Positions 1 to 10,172 are shown, counted from the stretch's first letter. The stretch: 64,000 nucleotides of DNA from Bacillota bacterium (GCA_023388495.1 JAEWGC010000035.1:28481-92480), one strand, 5' to 3'. Notes: generated from the letters alone by a model not told the origin. Made by a program: numbers and translations.

Positions 1-622
1 ACCTGATAAAGGAAAGGTTTATTTCAAGACAAATAGTGGAGTGGTTGAAGACTTAGTTGGAAAAAAGCCCCATGAAATTATTTCGAAGGGACTAGTTAGA
101 ACTTTTCAAAACATAGAACTTATAAGAGAACTATCTGTAATTGACAATGTACTTGTAGGTTCACATATAGAGTTTAAAGCTTCAATGTTTAGTCAAATAC
201 TAAGACTTCCAAAGGCAAGAAGGGAGGAAGAGAAGTACAGAAAGAAGGCAGAGGAAGTACTTAAATATATGGGACTTTATGATATAAAGGATCAGCTTGT
301 GGCAGGGCAACCCTATGGAGTGCTTAAAAAAATTGAGCTTGCTCGTACACTTATGTTGGAACCAAAACTTATAATTTTAGATGAACCTGCAGCTGGTTTA
401 AATGATACTGAAACATTGGAACTTATAGAAATTGTAAGAGAAATAAGGAATAAATATGGTTCGGCAATACTTCTTGTAGAACATGATATGAAGTTTGTTA
501 CAGGTCTATGCCATAGAATATGTGCCATCTCCTTTGGAAAGCTACTTGCTATAGGAACGCCTGAGGAAATACAAAGCAATGAAGAAGTACAGGTAGCCTA
601 TCTAGGAAAGGAGGAGGGATAG
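1..622 (+). CDS. livG: Branched-chain amino-acid-type ABC transporter ATPase LivG (5' end outside window)
   Basis: The frame is open from the first bases of the window, so the gene begins upstream and the GTG at 41 is internal. The visible part has the LivG-type GLVRTFQN motif, a signature region ending in ELARTL, the Walker B stretch LIILDEPAAGLN and the H-loop VEHDM. The Walker A motif lies outside the window. LivG and LivF are the two cytoplasmic ATPases of branched-chain amino acid (HAAT family) importers. The gene ends one base before the start of livF, and a substrate-binding lipoprotein gene follows, so this is the distal part of an operon whose permease genes probably lie upstream. 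The exact substrate cannot be read from the ATPase. Confidence 0.93.
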   Translation, partial: PDKGKVYFKTNSGVVEDLVGKKPHEIISKGLVRTFQNIELIRELSVIDNVLVGSHIEFKASMFSQILRLPKARREEEKYRKKAEEVLKYMGLYDIKDQLVAGQPYGVLKKIELARTLMLEPKLIILDEPAAGLNDTETLELIEIVREIRNKYGSAILLVEHDMKFVTGLCHRICAISFGKLLAIGTPEEIQSNEEVQVAYLGKEEG

Positions 623-623
623 C

Positions 624-1340
624 ATGAATGCATTAACTATCAAAGATCTGAAAGTAAGCTATGGTAGCATAGAAGCTCTAAAGGGAATAAACATATCTGT
701 CAAGGAAGGGCAGATAGTAGCCTTACTTGGATCAAATGGTGCAGGGAAAACTACTACTCTTAGAAAAATATCAGGAGTATTGGAGGCATCAGCTGGAACA
801 ATTGAATTTTTGGGTCATGATATTACAAAGATGCCAGTAAATAAAATAGCTTCCTTAGGAATTATTCAATCTCCCGAAGGAAGGCAAGTATTTAGGGATC
901 TTACTGTTGAAGAAAATCTAATGACGGGGGCATATATAGTAAGGGATAAGAAAGTAATTGGGAAGAATTTTGAAAGAGTATTTAGATACTTTCCTGTGCT
1001 TAAAGAAAGAAAAAATCAAATTGCCTCAACCCTTTCAGGGGGAGAGCAACAAATGCTTGCCATAGGAAGAGCCCTTATGGGAAATCCCAGGCTTTTATTG
1101 TTAGATGAGCCGTCTTTAGGTCTTGCACCTTTAATAGTAAAAAATATATTTGAAATCATAAAGGAAATCAAGGAGGATGGAACTACTGTACTAATAGTAG
1201 AGCAAAATGCGCTACAAACCTTAAAGATTGCAGATTATGCATATGTTCTTGAAGTTGGTAAGATAAGTATGGAAGGAGATGCGGAAGAACTGAGGAATAA
1301 TCCTCAGCTTGTAGAGGCATATCTTGGAGGTAAAAAATAA
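624..1340 (+). CDS. livF: Branched-chain amino-acid-type ABC transporter ATPase LivF
   Basis: The 238-residue protein is full length for LivF. It has Walker A GSNGAGKTT near residue 37, signature LSGGEQQ, Walker B LLLLDEPSLGL and the switch histidine region replaced by VEQN, as is usual in LivF. It would pair with LivG to power import. The ATG at 624 follows the livG stop by one base, with the Shine-Dalgarno GGAGGAGGG inside the livG end, which implies translational coupling. The binding protein follows 26 bases downstream. Confidence 0.95.
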   Translation: MNALTIKDLKVSYGSIEALKGINISVKEGQIVALLGSNGAGKTTTLRKISGVLEASAGTIEFLGHDITKMPVNKIASLGIIQSPEGRQVFRDLTVEENLMTGAYIVRDKKVIGKNFERVFRYFPVLKERKNQIASTLSGGEQQMLAIGRALMGNPRLLLLDEPSLGLAPLIVKNIFEIIKEIKEDGTTVLIVEQNALQTLKIADYAYVLEVGKISMEGDAEELRNNPQLVEAYLGGKK

Positions 1341-1366
1341 AACAATTAAATGAGGGGGATTTCATT

Positions 1367-2605
1367 ATGAAAAGAGCTTTATCTATTATCCTGATTCTGA
1401 CGCTGGTATTAACAACCCTAGCAGGTTGTGCTAGTAAAGAAACAATTTCACAAGGGGTTACTGAGGACACTATAAAGGTAGGGAATACAGCAGCTACATC
1501 AGGTGCACTTGCAGCTGTAGGTGTACCATTTAATGCTGGTATAGAAGCATATTTCAAAAAAGTGAATGATGCTGGGGGAATTGATGGTAGAAAGATAGAA
1601 TTTATACATTATGATGATGAATTTGATCCAATCAAAGCTAAGGCATTTACAGAGCAATTGATAAATGATGATAAGGTATTTGCAATTGTAGGTCATTTTG
1701 GAACTCCAACCATAGGAGCGACTCTAGATTTATTAAAAGAAACTGGAATTCCTACTGTATATTTTGCAGCAGGTATAGCAGCTCTTTACAATGAAGACGC
1801 AACAAGTGTGGAAAATGGTCAAGGTTTATTCCCAGTTCAGCCAATATATGTTACTGAGGGAAGATTAATTGTTGCAAGGGCAGTTGAGGAGCATAGTGCT
1901 AAGAAGATAGGTGTTATTTACACTAATGATGATGCTGGTAAAGACTTATTATCGGGAGTAGAGAATCAAGTTAAAAAACTTGGTGGAGACTATATTGTGG
2001 TTAAGGAGCAAGTAAATCCAGGGGCTACAGACGTATCCTCAGCAGTATTAAAGATGAAGAATGAAAACGTTGATGTGATTATTGCAGCTTCAATCCAAGC
2101 TACTTTACCAACAATAGTAAAGGGACTTATTTCCCAAGGTGTATCTAAACCTGTATTTACAACATACTCAAATGCTGATGCTACGACTATAGCAAACTTC
2201 GCTGCTGATTATGCTAGTACATCTAATAAATTCCCAATATATTCAAATGCATGGGTTGATTTAAGTGATGCAGAGGAAGTAAATGCTTTCGTTGAAGGAA
2301 TGGCTAACTTTGGTCAACCAGACTATGCCGCAAATGCCTTTGCCATGGCAGGATGGATAGCGGGTCACTTCATGAGCGAAGGACTTAAGAGGGTAGAAGG
2401 ACAGACTTTAAACTGGGAGAACTTTATGAAGGCAATGGAGTCTGCTGAGTTTAAGATTCCTATGGGGGGAACTATCAACTATTCTGATGGAAACCGTCTT
2501 GGAACACAATCAATGTCACTTCTTAAGGTTTCTGAAGATGGAACAACTTGGGTAAATCATAAGCCAGTTGAGGACTTAAATGTTATTTTAGATAGAGTAA
2601 AGTAG
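1367..2605 (+). CDS. ABC transporter substrate-binding lipoprotein, LivK/Leu-Ile-Val-binding type
   Basis: This 412-residue protein begins with a lipoprotein signal ending in LAGC, so it should be anchored outside the membrane by the cysteine near residue 21. The body is a type I periplasmic-binding fold of the branched-chain amino acid family, with an early IKVGNTAATSG strand, the DDEFDP segment and the IVGHFGTPT segment typical of LivK relatives. Related proteins also bind amides, urea and other small molecules, so the ligand is not certain. It is the last gene of the operon and is followed directly by a strong terminator hairpin. Confidence 0.92.
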   Translation: MKRALSIILILTLVLTTLAGCASKETISQGVTEDTIKVGNTAATSGALAAVGVPFNAGIEAYFKKVNDAGGIDGRKIEFIHYDDEFDPIKAKAFTEQLINDDKVFAIVGHFGTPTIGATLDLLKETGIPTVYFAAGIAALYNEDATSVENGQGLFPVQPIYVTEGRLIVARAVEEHSAKKIGVIYTNDDAGKDLLSGVENQVKKLGGDYIVVKEQVNPGATDVSSAVLKMKNENVDVIIAASIQATLPTIVKGLISQGVSKPVFTTYSNADATTIANFAADYASTSNKFPIYSNAWVDLSDAEEVNAFVEGMANFGQPDYAANAFAMAGWIAGHFMSEGLKRVEGQTLNWENFMKAMESAEFKIPMGGTINYSDGNRLGTQSMSLLKVSEDGTTWVNHKPVEDLNVILDRVK

Positions 2606-2622
2606 AAATAAATATAAAAATC

Positions 2623-2668
2623 AAGGACCATAGTTCAAGATAAATACTATCTTTGAACTATGGTCTTT
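2623..2668 (+). terminator. Rho-independent terminator after the liv operon
   Basis: The arm AAGGACCATAGTTCAAG at 2623-2639 pairs with CTTTGAACTATGGTCTTT at 2651-2668, with an 11-base loop. The sequence after it is AT-rich but has no long T-run. It lies 17 bases after the stop of the binding-protein gene. Confidence 0.8.
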
Positions 2669-2881
2669 AAATTTATAAAAAATACCATAGAATATCCTAC
2701 TATATTAAAATCATACTGACCAATAGTGGGAATCTATCTTTTGAGAGGGTGTATCATAACACTAGATGCCCAAAAGTGTGGTTTCATAGCAGATTGTATC
2801 GAATGAGTAACAATGATATAATTTTAGTAATGGATTTGCAATAGAAAAAAGTAGGGAGTAAATCGTACTAGGAGGGGGAAT

Positions 2882-5800
2882 ATGAGATTTATAGCAAGAA
2901 ATATAATTAATAAAGTAGTAAATAAAGATGTAACTCATTTAAATAAGAAGCTAGAAGATAACCTTATGCAATTAGAGGAAAATATTTTTTATAGTCAACA
3001 GATGGTAGCCATTGGAAGTTGGACACATAATTTAATAAATGGAGAAACTTTCTGGTCAGATGAAGTTTCTAATATATTAGAATGCAGCTTTGAGGATCTG
3101 AATCATAAACTGGAAAGTTTTTATCCTTACATTCACCCTTGTGATCGAGATGAAGTAGAAAAAGAGGTGCGGGAGGCTTTACAGGGTAAGGAGTATGATA
3201 TAGAGTATAGGGTCATTACACCTAGTGGTGTAGAAAAATATCTTTATGAAAAAACTAAAATACTATACGACGAGGATAATAACCCAATTAAAGTTATAGG
3301 AATTATCCAAGATATTACAAAGCAAAAGTTAATAGAAAATAATTTAAAAGAATTTGGTGAAAACTTAAACCAAGGGCAAGTTGTGGCTGGAGTAGGAAGT
3401 TGGAAGTATAATACTGTTAAAGACGCAATCTTTTTGTCAGAAGAAGTTTATCGAATCTATGGGATTAATCCTATTAATTTTAAGAAAGATCTTAATAGCC
3501 TATTAGAGTTAATTCATCCCGAAGATAAGCTGAAAATTAAGAATGCAATAGATAGATGCTTAGATGGGAAGGCTTATAAACTTGAGTATAGAATTATTAA
3601 AGAAGATGGCTCAGAAAAATATGTTGCTACTAAAGGAGAACCTTTATTTAACGAAGATGGACAAGTTATAGGTATTATTGGAGCCATGCAGGATATAACT
3701 GAAAATAAATTATTACAGCAGAAACTAGAGAAGAGTAACAAAATACTTTCCCGAGCTGAATCATTAGGTCATGTGGGAAGCTGGGAGTTAGATATTATCC
3801 AAAATAAATTATATTTTTCTGATGAAACCTATAGAATTTATGGAATTGCACCAGAAGAGTATGATGGTACATATGAAGGGTTTTTAAAGCTTGTATATCC
3901 AGATGATGTAGAAATCATAGAATCTATGTCAAAATATCCTCCCAAAGGACCTGTTAGTATAGAATTTCGAGTTATTAGATCAGATGGATCTATACGAAAT
4001 GTATATCAACGAGTGGAATTTATCTTTGATGAAGAAGGAAGTCCTATTTATGTATATGGAACCATTCATGATATTACAGAAAAAAAGGAACTAGGGAAGG
4101 CTATCGAATATAGGGAAAAAGAAATACAAAAAATTCAAAAACGATTTCAAGTTTTGGTGCAGGAGTCTAACGATGTTTTTGAAATTATAACTCCTGATGG
4201 AGTAATTAAATACATAAGTGCATCAGCAGAAAAAATTATAGGATATAAGCCAGAGGAAAGAATAGATAAAAATGCATTTGAATTTTTCGAAGGAGAAGAA
4301 CTACGAAAGGTAAATAAGATGGTGGAATTTGTTTTAAATAATCCTAGTAAAAAGGCACAGGGAGATATTCTTTTTAAGGCTAAGGGAGAAAGAAGTATTT
4401 ACTTAGAAGTCATTATGCAGAATTTATTACATGAACCAGCTATAGAAGGAATTGTAGTAAACTTTAGGGACATTACAAGAAGGATAGAAATGGAAAAGAG
4501 AATGGCTTATATTTCTACCCATGATGAATTAACAGATCTTCCAAATAGTGTTTATTTTAAGAAGCAATTAAGGATTCAATGTGAACATGCAAAACAAACA
4601 AATACAAAATTTGCATTGTTGATGTTGGATATTAATGGACTAAAAAATATAAATTATTCACTTGGTTATGAGTTAGGATGTAAACTAATTAAAAAAATTG
4701 TTCAAAGGTTAAAAGGATTTTTAGGTGAAGAGAGATTTTTATGTCGTTATTCAGAGGATCATTTTGCTATTATAATAGAAGAAATAAAAACAAAAGAAGA
4801 ATATGGATATATAGCTAGTGGATTAATAAACTTATTTTTACACCCATATAAACTAAACGGCTATGAATTAGATGTGGGGGTTAATATAGGCATATGTATT
4901 TATTCCGATGATTTACAGAGTGTGGATTCCTTTAAGAAACATGCAAAACTAGCCTTACTTAGAGCGAAAAAAGAGGGGAAAAATATATATAAATTTTATT
5001 CTTCTGATATTGATATCCAAAACTATAAAGAATTTATACTAAGAAGTGATCTACATAGTGCTATTAATAACAAACAGCTGCAAGTGCACTATCAACCAAT
5101 AGTCAATATTAAAACCAATGAAATATTAGGGGCTGAAGCACTTCTAAGATGGGAGCATCCAGAGTGGGGTGTGGTATCACCAGATGAATTTATCCCCTTA
5201 GCAGAAGAAACGAGATTAATTATTGATATTGGGAAATGGGTGCTAAAAGAGGTATGTAATAATTATAAGAAATGGCTAAAGGATGGGTTGCCAAACATAA
5301 AGGTATCTATTAATTTTTCATGTGTCCAATTTTTAGAAAGGGACTTTGTTAAGAATATAAAAAGTATAATAGATGAATTTGGATTGAATCCTAAATTCCT
5401 AATTATGGAGATTACTGAAAATATTTTAATACAAAATACGGATAAATTTAAATTAGACATTAAAAATTTACGTTCTTACGGGATACAGCTAGCCATTGAC
5501 GATTTTGGGACAGGGTTTTCGTCTTTATCATACCTGAACTCCATAAATATGGATATTTTAAAACTAGATCGTTCTTTCATAGAAAATATCCCATCTGATG
5601 ATACATGTTCAGTTATTACTAAAACTGTAATTAAATTAGCTAAAGAGCTTAATATTAAGTCAGTGGTAGAAGGAATAGAAAACCAGGAGCAATTATCATA
5701 CTTAAAGCATTTAAACTGCTTTGCAGGTCAAGGATTTATATATAGTAAACCAATACCTTTAAAAGATTTTGAAAGAATTCTAGCTAAAGGAAGATGTAAA

Positions 5801-6289
5801 CCTATAATGGCTAACGCTGCTTCAATAATGCCTCATGAAGAAAGACGTAAGTTTTTTAGAATAAAGTTTACTCAATTATTAGAATCAGAATTGACGGTTT
5901 TGGAGATAAAAGGGAAGAAAATAAATGTTGGGAATACAAAAGTACTAGTAAAAGATATTGGACCAGGAGGATTGTGTTTTATTTCTAATATAAAGTTTCC
6001 CGTAGAAAAAGGTATTGTTTTACAGTTTACTATGCAATTAGTAGGAAAGGAGATTAAAGTATATGGGCATACAGTATGGGTAGAGGAAATTGATAATAAA
6101 TTGTATGAATATGGGGTTGAATTTACAATAGATGAAAATGAAAGAGCGGATTTAATCGGAGATTTGAATCAAATTGAAATCAGAATTAGAAAAAACATCT
6201 TGTTTGCAGAAGGTAATTTTATTTCAGGTTCTCATAATCAATATTTCGGCATAAATAGTATAGGAAATAATAGAAAACCAACATTATAG
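2882..6289 (+). CDS. Multi-PAS GGDEF-EAL-PilZ protein, probable c-di-GMP phosphodiesterase
   Basis: The 1135-residue protein has four PAS/PAC sensor units (about residues 38-150, 165-275, 290-405 and 415-525), a GGDEF-like domain (about 540-700), an EAL domain (about 715-960) and a PilZ domain (about 985-1090). The GGDEF motif is degenerate, reading SEDHF at 624-628, so it is unlikely to make c-di-GMP and may only bind GTP. The EAL domain keeps E752-A-L-L-R, the DDFGTG motif starting at 873, and the expected downstream Lys, Glu and Gln positions, so it should hydrolyse c-di-GMP. PilZ keeps RRxxxR (from 988) and DxGxGG (from 1025), so it should bind the same nucleotide. There are no membrane segments, so this is a soluble sensor. 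The ATG has the strong ribosome site AGGAGGGG. Confidence 0.92.
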   Translation: MRFIARNIINKVVNKDVTHLNKKLEDNLMQLEENIFYSQQMVAIGSWTHNLINGETFWSDEVSNILECSFEDLNHKLESFYPYIHPCDRDEVEKEVREALQGKEYDIEYRVITPSGVEKYLYEKTKILYDEDNNPIKVIGIIQDITKQKLIENNLKEFGENLNQGQVVAGVGSWKYNTVKDAIFLSEEVYRIYGINPINFKKDLNSLLELIHPEDKLKIKNAIDRCLDGKAYKLEYRIIKEDGSEKYVATKGEPLFNEDGQVIGIIGAMQDITENKLLQQKLEKSNKILSRAESLGHVGSWELDIIQNKLYFSDETYRIYGIAPEEYDGTYEGFLKLVYPDDVEIIESMSKYPPKGPVSIEFRVIRSDGSIRNVYQRVEFIFDEEGSPIYVYGTIHDITEKKELGKAIEYREKEIQKIQKRFQVLVQESNDVFEIITPDGVIKYISASAEKIIGYKPEERIDKNAFEFFEGEELRKVNKMVEFVLNNPSKKAQGDILFKAKGERSIYLEVIMQNLLHEPAIEGIVVNFRDITRRIEMEKRMAYISTHDELTDLPNSVYFKKQLRIQCEHAKQTNTKFALLMLDINGLKNINYSLGYELGCKLIKKIVQRLKGFLGEERFLCRYSEDHFAIIIEEIKTKEEYGYIASGLINLFLHPYKLNGYELDVGVNIGICIYSDDLQSVDSFKKHAKLALLRAKKEGKNIYKFYSSDIDIQNYKEFILRSDLHSAINNKQLQVHYQPIVNIKTNEILGAEALLRWEHPEWGVVSPDEFIPLAEETRLIIDIGKWVLKEVCNNYKKWLKDGLPNIKVSINFSCVQFLERDFVKNIKSIIDEFGLNPKFLIMEITENILIQNTDKFKLDIKNLRSYGIQLAIDDFGTGFSSLSYLNSINMDILKLDRSFIENIPSDDTCSVITKTVIKLAKELNIKSVVEGIENQEQLSYLKHLNCFAGQGFIYSKPIPLKDFERILAKGRCKPIMANAASIMPHEERRKFFRIKFTQLLESELTVLEIKGKKINVGNTKVLVKDIGPGGLCFISNIKFPVEKGIVLQFTMQLVGKEIKVYGHTVWVEEIDNKLYEYGVEFTIDENERADLIGDLNQIEIRIRKNILFAEGNFISGSHNQYFGINSIGNNRKPTL

Positions 6290-6312
6290 AATTCTATAAT
6301 GTTGGTTTTTCC
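6274..6312. terminator. Bidirectional terminator between convergent genes
   Basis: AAAACCAACATTATAGAA and TTCTATAATGTTGGTTTTT form an uninterrupted inverted repeat with A-runs on one side and T-runs on the other. It overlaps the 3' end of the EAL gene and lies at the end of the convergent pseudouridine synthase gene, so it can serve both transcripts. Confidence 0.88.
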
Positions 6313-6977
6313 TTAATCATATCAAAATAATTCCAAGGATATTCATCATAAGGCAAAGAAGTATATGAGATATATTCCTTGCTTCTAGGATGATTAAATC
6401 CTATTTTATAAGACCATAATGAAATTTGTGTCCATTCTTTTTTCTTAACAAAAGTTTTATTATATTTATTATCTCCCCATATGGGAAAGCCAGCGTGAGA
6501 CAATTGAACTCTTATTTGATGGTGCCTCCCAGTTTTTAAAATAACTTTTAGTAAAGATAAGGTCCCGTACTCATCTGTATCTTTAGATTCTAAAACTTCA
6601 TATTCTAGTATCGCCTCCTTAGCACCATTTGTTCCTTTATCCACTACCTTACTCATGTTTATAGTCCTAAGTTTCTTTAGATAATCTCTAAGTTCTCCTG
6701 TGCTATTTTCAGGCTTACCGCATACCACAGTAAGATATTCCTTATATAGTCTTCTTGCTGAAATTTCTTTAGATAGAAAAGAGTTAGCTTTTTCATCTTT
6801 AGCATATACCATAACTCCACCTACAGGTCTATCTAGTCTATGCACAAGACCAAGGTAAGGTCTATTCAATATACTCATTATATCCTCATCAGAGGTCTTG
6901 TCAGATTGACAGGGAACCTTAGGTGGTTTTTCAACTAATAATATATCTTTATCTTCATAAATAATTTTAATATTCAT
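6294..6977 (-). CDS. RluA-family RNA pseudouridine synthase, short form
   Basis: The 227-residue protein has the RluA/RluD-family catalytic motif HRLDRPVGG, with the active-site Asp in HRLD, and the later GRHHQIRVQ motif followed by a GD turn. Such enzymes isomerise uridine to pseudouridine in rRNA or tRNA. It lacks the N-terminal S4 domain of RluD, so it resembles the short RluA/YlyB-like group. The usual Ser/Thr after the HRLD motif is replaced by valine (PVGG), as in several short homologues. The gene is monocistronic and shares the terminator with the EAL gene. The target base cannot be told. Confidence 0.9.
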   Translation of the reverse strand: MNIKIIYEDKDILLVEKPPKVPCQSDKTSDEDIMSILNRPYLGLVHRLDRPVGGVMVYAKDEKANSFLSKEISARRLYKEYLTVVCGKPENSTGELRDYLKKLRTINMSKVVDKGTNGAKEAILEYEVLESKDTDEYGTLSLLKVILKTGRHHQIRVQLSHAGFPIWGDNKYNKTFVKKKEWTQISLWSYKIGFNHPRSKEYISYTSLPYDEYPWNYFDMIKEKPTL

Positions 6978-7100
6978 CTTTACCCTCCAAGAATTATATA
7001 AGAATATTATACACGATGTAACTATATTGTAAACTTAATGTAACCACTTTAAGATAAAATATTGATATATTGGTATCATAAGGAAAAGGAGTGAACCAAG

Positions 7101-8138
7101 ATGAAAAAAGCTAAAAAATATATAATTTTATCATTAGCAACTTGTATTACATTAAGCCCATTGGCAGTTAAGGCTAATGATAGTCCAGAAGAATTAAAGG
7201 TAATTCCTATATCTGCACCAATTGATGCAGTAGATCAAATAGATGAGGTAAAGGTGTCAGATTATATTAAATATGAAGGGAAAATTACTGAAATAAATGA
7301 TAATGGAAAATATCTATCTATATTAGTAAAAGATAGTGAAGATGATTCATATAATGGAATGTTATTTCACCTTGATGAAGAAGTTATTCTTTTAAATGAT
7401 AAAACTAAGGATTTTATCAATAAAGATATTCTTAAAAAAGGCATGAGTATTTCTGCATATTATCATAAGGATACAGTAATGGCAATGAGCATGCCACCGC
7501 AATTAGGTCCAGATGTTATTATAGTAAGAGAAAGTGAAGAACCTAAATCTATCCTCGTATCTGGATTCAATGAAGACTTATTATCCTCTGATGGGGCATG
7601 GAAAATAAGTCCGTCTGAAAATACAATTATAGTAGATAAAGAGGGCAATAAAATAGATAAAGCAGATATAGGAAATAAGAATTTAATAGTTTTTTATAAC
7701 CTGGTAAAAGAAAGTTATCCAGCACAAACAACACCAGAGAAAATAATTGTAATAGAGAAAGAAGAAGTTAACGTGGAACCAGAAATTACAGTATTAGATA
7801 AAATAATTATAAATAAAAAAGAGATTTCCCTAAATAAATCGTTATATAAAAATAATGAAGGAGTAATTATGGTACCCCTTAGACAAGTAGCTGAATCCCT
7901 AGGATATGAAGTAAAATGGAACAATGAAACGCAAACAGCAGAATTAATAAAGGGAGCACAGTGGACAGCTGTAACTATTGGAGAAGATAACTATAACTTT
8001 GCAAAGATGCTAATAAAGCTTGGCACAGCACCAGAAATCAAGGATTCTTCCACCTATGTACCGTTTAACTTTCTAGAAGAAGTAATGAGAGTAGGAGTAA
8101 AAACTGGAGATATGGGGATAATAGAAATAGGTCAATAA
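7101..8138 (+). CDS. Exported protein with C-terminal copper-amine-oxidase-N-like stalk domain
   Basis: A signal peptide of about 25 residues ending near VKA opens this 345-residue protein. The C-terminal 110 residues hold the stalk-type repeat seen in Firmicute surface proteins (copper amine oxidase N-terminal domain), with the telltale MVPLRQVAESLGYEVKWN segment and a second YVPFNFLEEVM segment. The middle 200 residues are beta-rich and lysine/aspartate-rich, with no family I recognise. It is expected outside the cell or in the wall. The ribosome site AAAAGGAGTGA precedes the ATG. It is flanked by a divergent gene and its own terminator, so it is monocistronic. Confidence 0.85.
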   Translation: MKKAKKYIILSLATCITLSPLAVKANDSPEELKVIPISAPIDAVDQIDEVKVSDYIKYEGKITEINDNGKYLSILVKDSEDDSYNGMLFHLDEEVILLNDKTKDFINKDILKKGMSISAYYHKDTVMAMSMPPQLGPDVIIVRESEEPKSILVSGFNEDLLSSDGAWKISPSENTIIVDKEGNKIDKADIGNKNLIVFYNLVKESYPAQTTPEKIIVIEKEEVNVEPEITVLDKIIINKKEISLNKSLYKNNEGVIMVPLRQVAESLGYEVKWNNETQTAELIKGAQWTAVTIGEDNYNFAKMLIKLGTAPEIKDSSTYVPFNFLEEVMRVGVKTGDMGIIEIGQ

Positions 8139-8156
8139 TACAAGACCTCCTTTAAG

Positions 8157-8197
8157 ATCAGGAGTTTTATGAGAAATCATAGAGCTCCTGATTTTTA
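8157..8197 (+). terminator. Rho-independent terminator
   Basis: ATCAGGAGTTTTATGA pairs with TCATAGAGCTCCTGAT (two central mismatches) around a GAAA loop, followed by TTTT. It ends the stalk-domain gene. Confidence 0.85.
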
Positions 8198-8312
8198 TTT
8201 GCTTCAATTTGGCGTATATTGAATATTGCAGTTATAATTGTTATAATGTTGGTAAAGTGGTAATAATGTCCTATATTTGTAATCCAAGTATGTTATCTAG
8301 GGGGATAATTAT

Positions 8313-10172
8313 TTGAAGATAAACCGCATTAAACTAAAGATGATTTTATTAATTTTTATTACATTAATTCCGTTATCTATACTAAAGATTGTAGAAATAA
8401 GAAGAGGAGTAGAACTAAGTATTGAAGCAGAGTTAAAAGCAAATCAGGATTATGCGGAGGCTATCAATTTAGCATTTATGAACTTTTTAGAGAGAACATG
8501 GTCTAATCAATACATGTTAGGAAAAGCTTTAATAGCCCATCCAGAAAAAGGAATGGAGTATATAGAAGATTATCTTAAAAAAATTGCCTCAGATGAGGAA
8601 TCATTTAAAATGAATAATTATTGGTCAACTCCTGAAGGGATTGTAAGTGCAAGTTCAACTAAGGATAATATATTACTAGACATAAGCGGGAGAAATTTTT
8701 TTAAAGAGATTATAGGTGGAAAAGAAAAGGTTATAGGAGATTTGGAATATAGTGTGGTTAATGGAGAGCTGATAATTCCTATTGCTAGGGCAATTAAAGT
8801 AGATGGGGAGCTAAAGGGTATAGTTATAAATACTATAGAAGCTAAGAATATGAAACATATTATCCCAATAAGCAGAATGGGAGCTGGAAGTTTATTAGGG
8901 TTAGCAGATAGAAATGCAAATATAGTTTACCGAAACGGAAATAATGCTGTGTTGAATTCAAATCTAGAAGCAGCAAGTGAAGATTCTCCTATAAGGAGAG
9001 CATTAAAAGGGGAAATCGTCAAAACCTACTCTAGGAATTCTCAAGTTGATGGCATAGAAAGAATAGGAGTAGACTATCCTATTAGGGAGATTGGATGGTG
9101 TAGTTTCGTAGCTACTCCTCTAGCAGAAGTGTTAGAAAGTGGAAGGCAATCATCCATAAGAAATTTAGTTGTATTTATTTTAATTTATATAATATCCTTT
9201 ATTATAGCTTTTCTAATCTCTAGTGGATTTATGGAATCAATAGAAAAATTAATATTATCGGCACATAAAGTTAAAAATGGAGATTTAAGTGTAAGAACAC
9301 AAATTAGTAATGATAACGATTTAGGAGATGTAGGACAAGCCTTCGATAGTATGGTTGAGGCTTTAAGTGAAAAGGCAAGAGAAGAAAAGGAATATAATGA
9401 TTTGAAAACACAATTTCTTGCTACAATATCTCATGAATTTAAAACACCTCTAAATATTATATTAGGAAGTATACAAATTTTAGAAAACCCTAATATTGAA
9501 GGTGAGGAATTTCACAAATTACTTAATAAATATATTAAGATGCAAAAGCAAAACAGCTATAGGCTATTGAGATTAATTAATAATTTTATCGATATAACAA
9601 AGATTGAAAACAATTATATTAAAATTAAATCTGAAAATAATGATATTGTAAGAGTTGTAGAAGATATTACTATGTCAGTTGTAGAATATACAAGACTAAA
9701 AGACATTAAAATTATATTTGATACAGATGTAGAGGAGAAAATAATTGCCTTTGATGCGGATATGATGGAAAGAATCATATTAAACTTATTATCAAATTCA
9801 ATTAAGTTTACAAAACCAGGGGGGACCATAGAAGTTAATATCTGTACAGAAGAAGATATTAAAATTTCTATTAAGGATAGCGGCATAGGTATTCCAGAGG
9901 ATAAGTTGGAAACAATTTTCGATAGATACGCCCAGGTTGAAAATAGTATGAGAAAATCCTTTGAAGGATCTGGTATTGGACTGTCCTTGGTTAAGTCTTT
10001 AGTGGAATTACATGAAGGGTCTATATCAGTACAAAGCCGATTAGGTGAGGGGTCTGAATTTGTTATAGTATTACCAGATAGAATTCTTGATAGGGATTAT
10101 GTGGGAAATAGTAGAGAAGATACATTTAATACAGAAAGAATACATGTGGAGTTTTCAGATATCTATATATAA
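8313..10172 (+). CDS. Orphan membrane sensor histidine kinase (dCache-HAMP-HisKA-HATPase)
   Basis: The 619-residue kinase starts at a TTG with the ribosome site AGGGGGA eight bases upstream. A membrane segment near residues 9-25 is followed by an extracytoplasmic region to about 280 that resembles a double-Cache sensor, a second membrane segment (about 283-308), a HAMP linker and the kinase core. The phospho-acceptor is H374 in SHEFKTP. The N box (NLLSNSIKF), G1 (DSGIGIP) and G2 (GSGIGLSL) motifs are intact. Relatives phosphorylate a response regulator, but none is encoded next to it, so the partner is elsewhere. Cache domains usually sense small organic molecules, and the ligand is unknown. 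Confidence 0.92.
   Translation: MKINRIKLKMILLIFITLIPLSILKIVEIRRGVELSIEAELKANQDYAEAINLAFMNFLERTWSNQYMLGKALIAHPEKGMEYIEDYLKKIASDEESFKMNNYWSTPEGIVSASSTKDNILLDISGRNFFKEIIGGKEKVIGDLEYSVVNGELIIPIARAIKVDGELKGIVINTIEAKNMKHIIPISRMGAGSLLGLADRNANIVYRNGNNAVLNSNLEAASEDSPIRRALKGEIVKTYSRNSQVDGIERIGVDYPIREIGWCSFVATPLAEVLESGRQSSIRNLVVFILIYIISFIIAFLISSGFMESIEKLILSAHKVKNGDLSVRTQISNDNDLGDVGQAFDSMVEALSEKAREEKEYNDLKTQFLATISHEFKTPLNIILGSIQILENPNIEGEEFHKLLNKYIKMQKQNSYRLLRLINNFIDITKIENNYIKIKSENNDIVRVVEDITMSVVEYTRLKDIKIIFDTDVEEKIIAFDADMMERIILNLLSNSIKFTKPGGTIEVNICTEEDIKISIKDSGIGIPEDKLETIFDRYAQVENSMRKSFEGSGIGLSLVKSLVELHEGSISVQSRLGEGSEFVIVLPDRILDRDYVGNSREDTFNTERIHVEFSDIYI

Noticed and set aside
2669..2881. c-di-GMP riboswitch before the EAL gene
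   Set aside because: No class I or II consensus pattern could be recognised in this leader.
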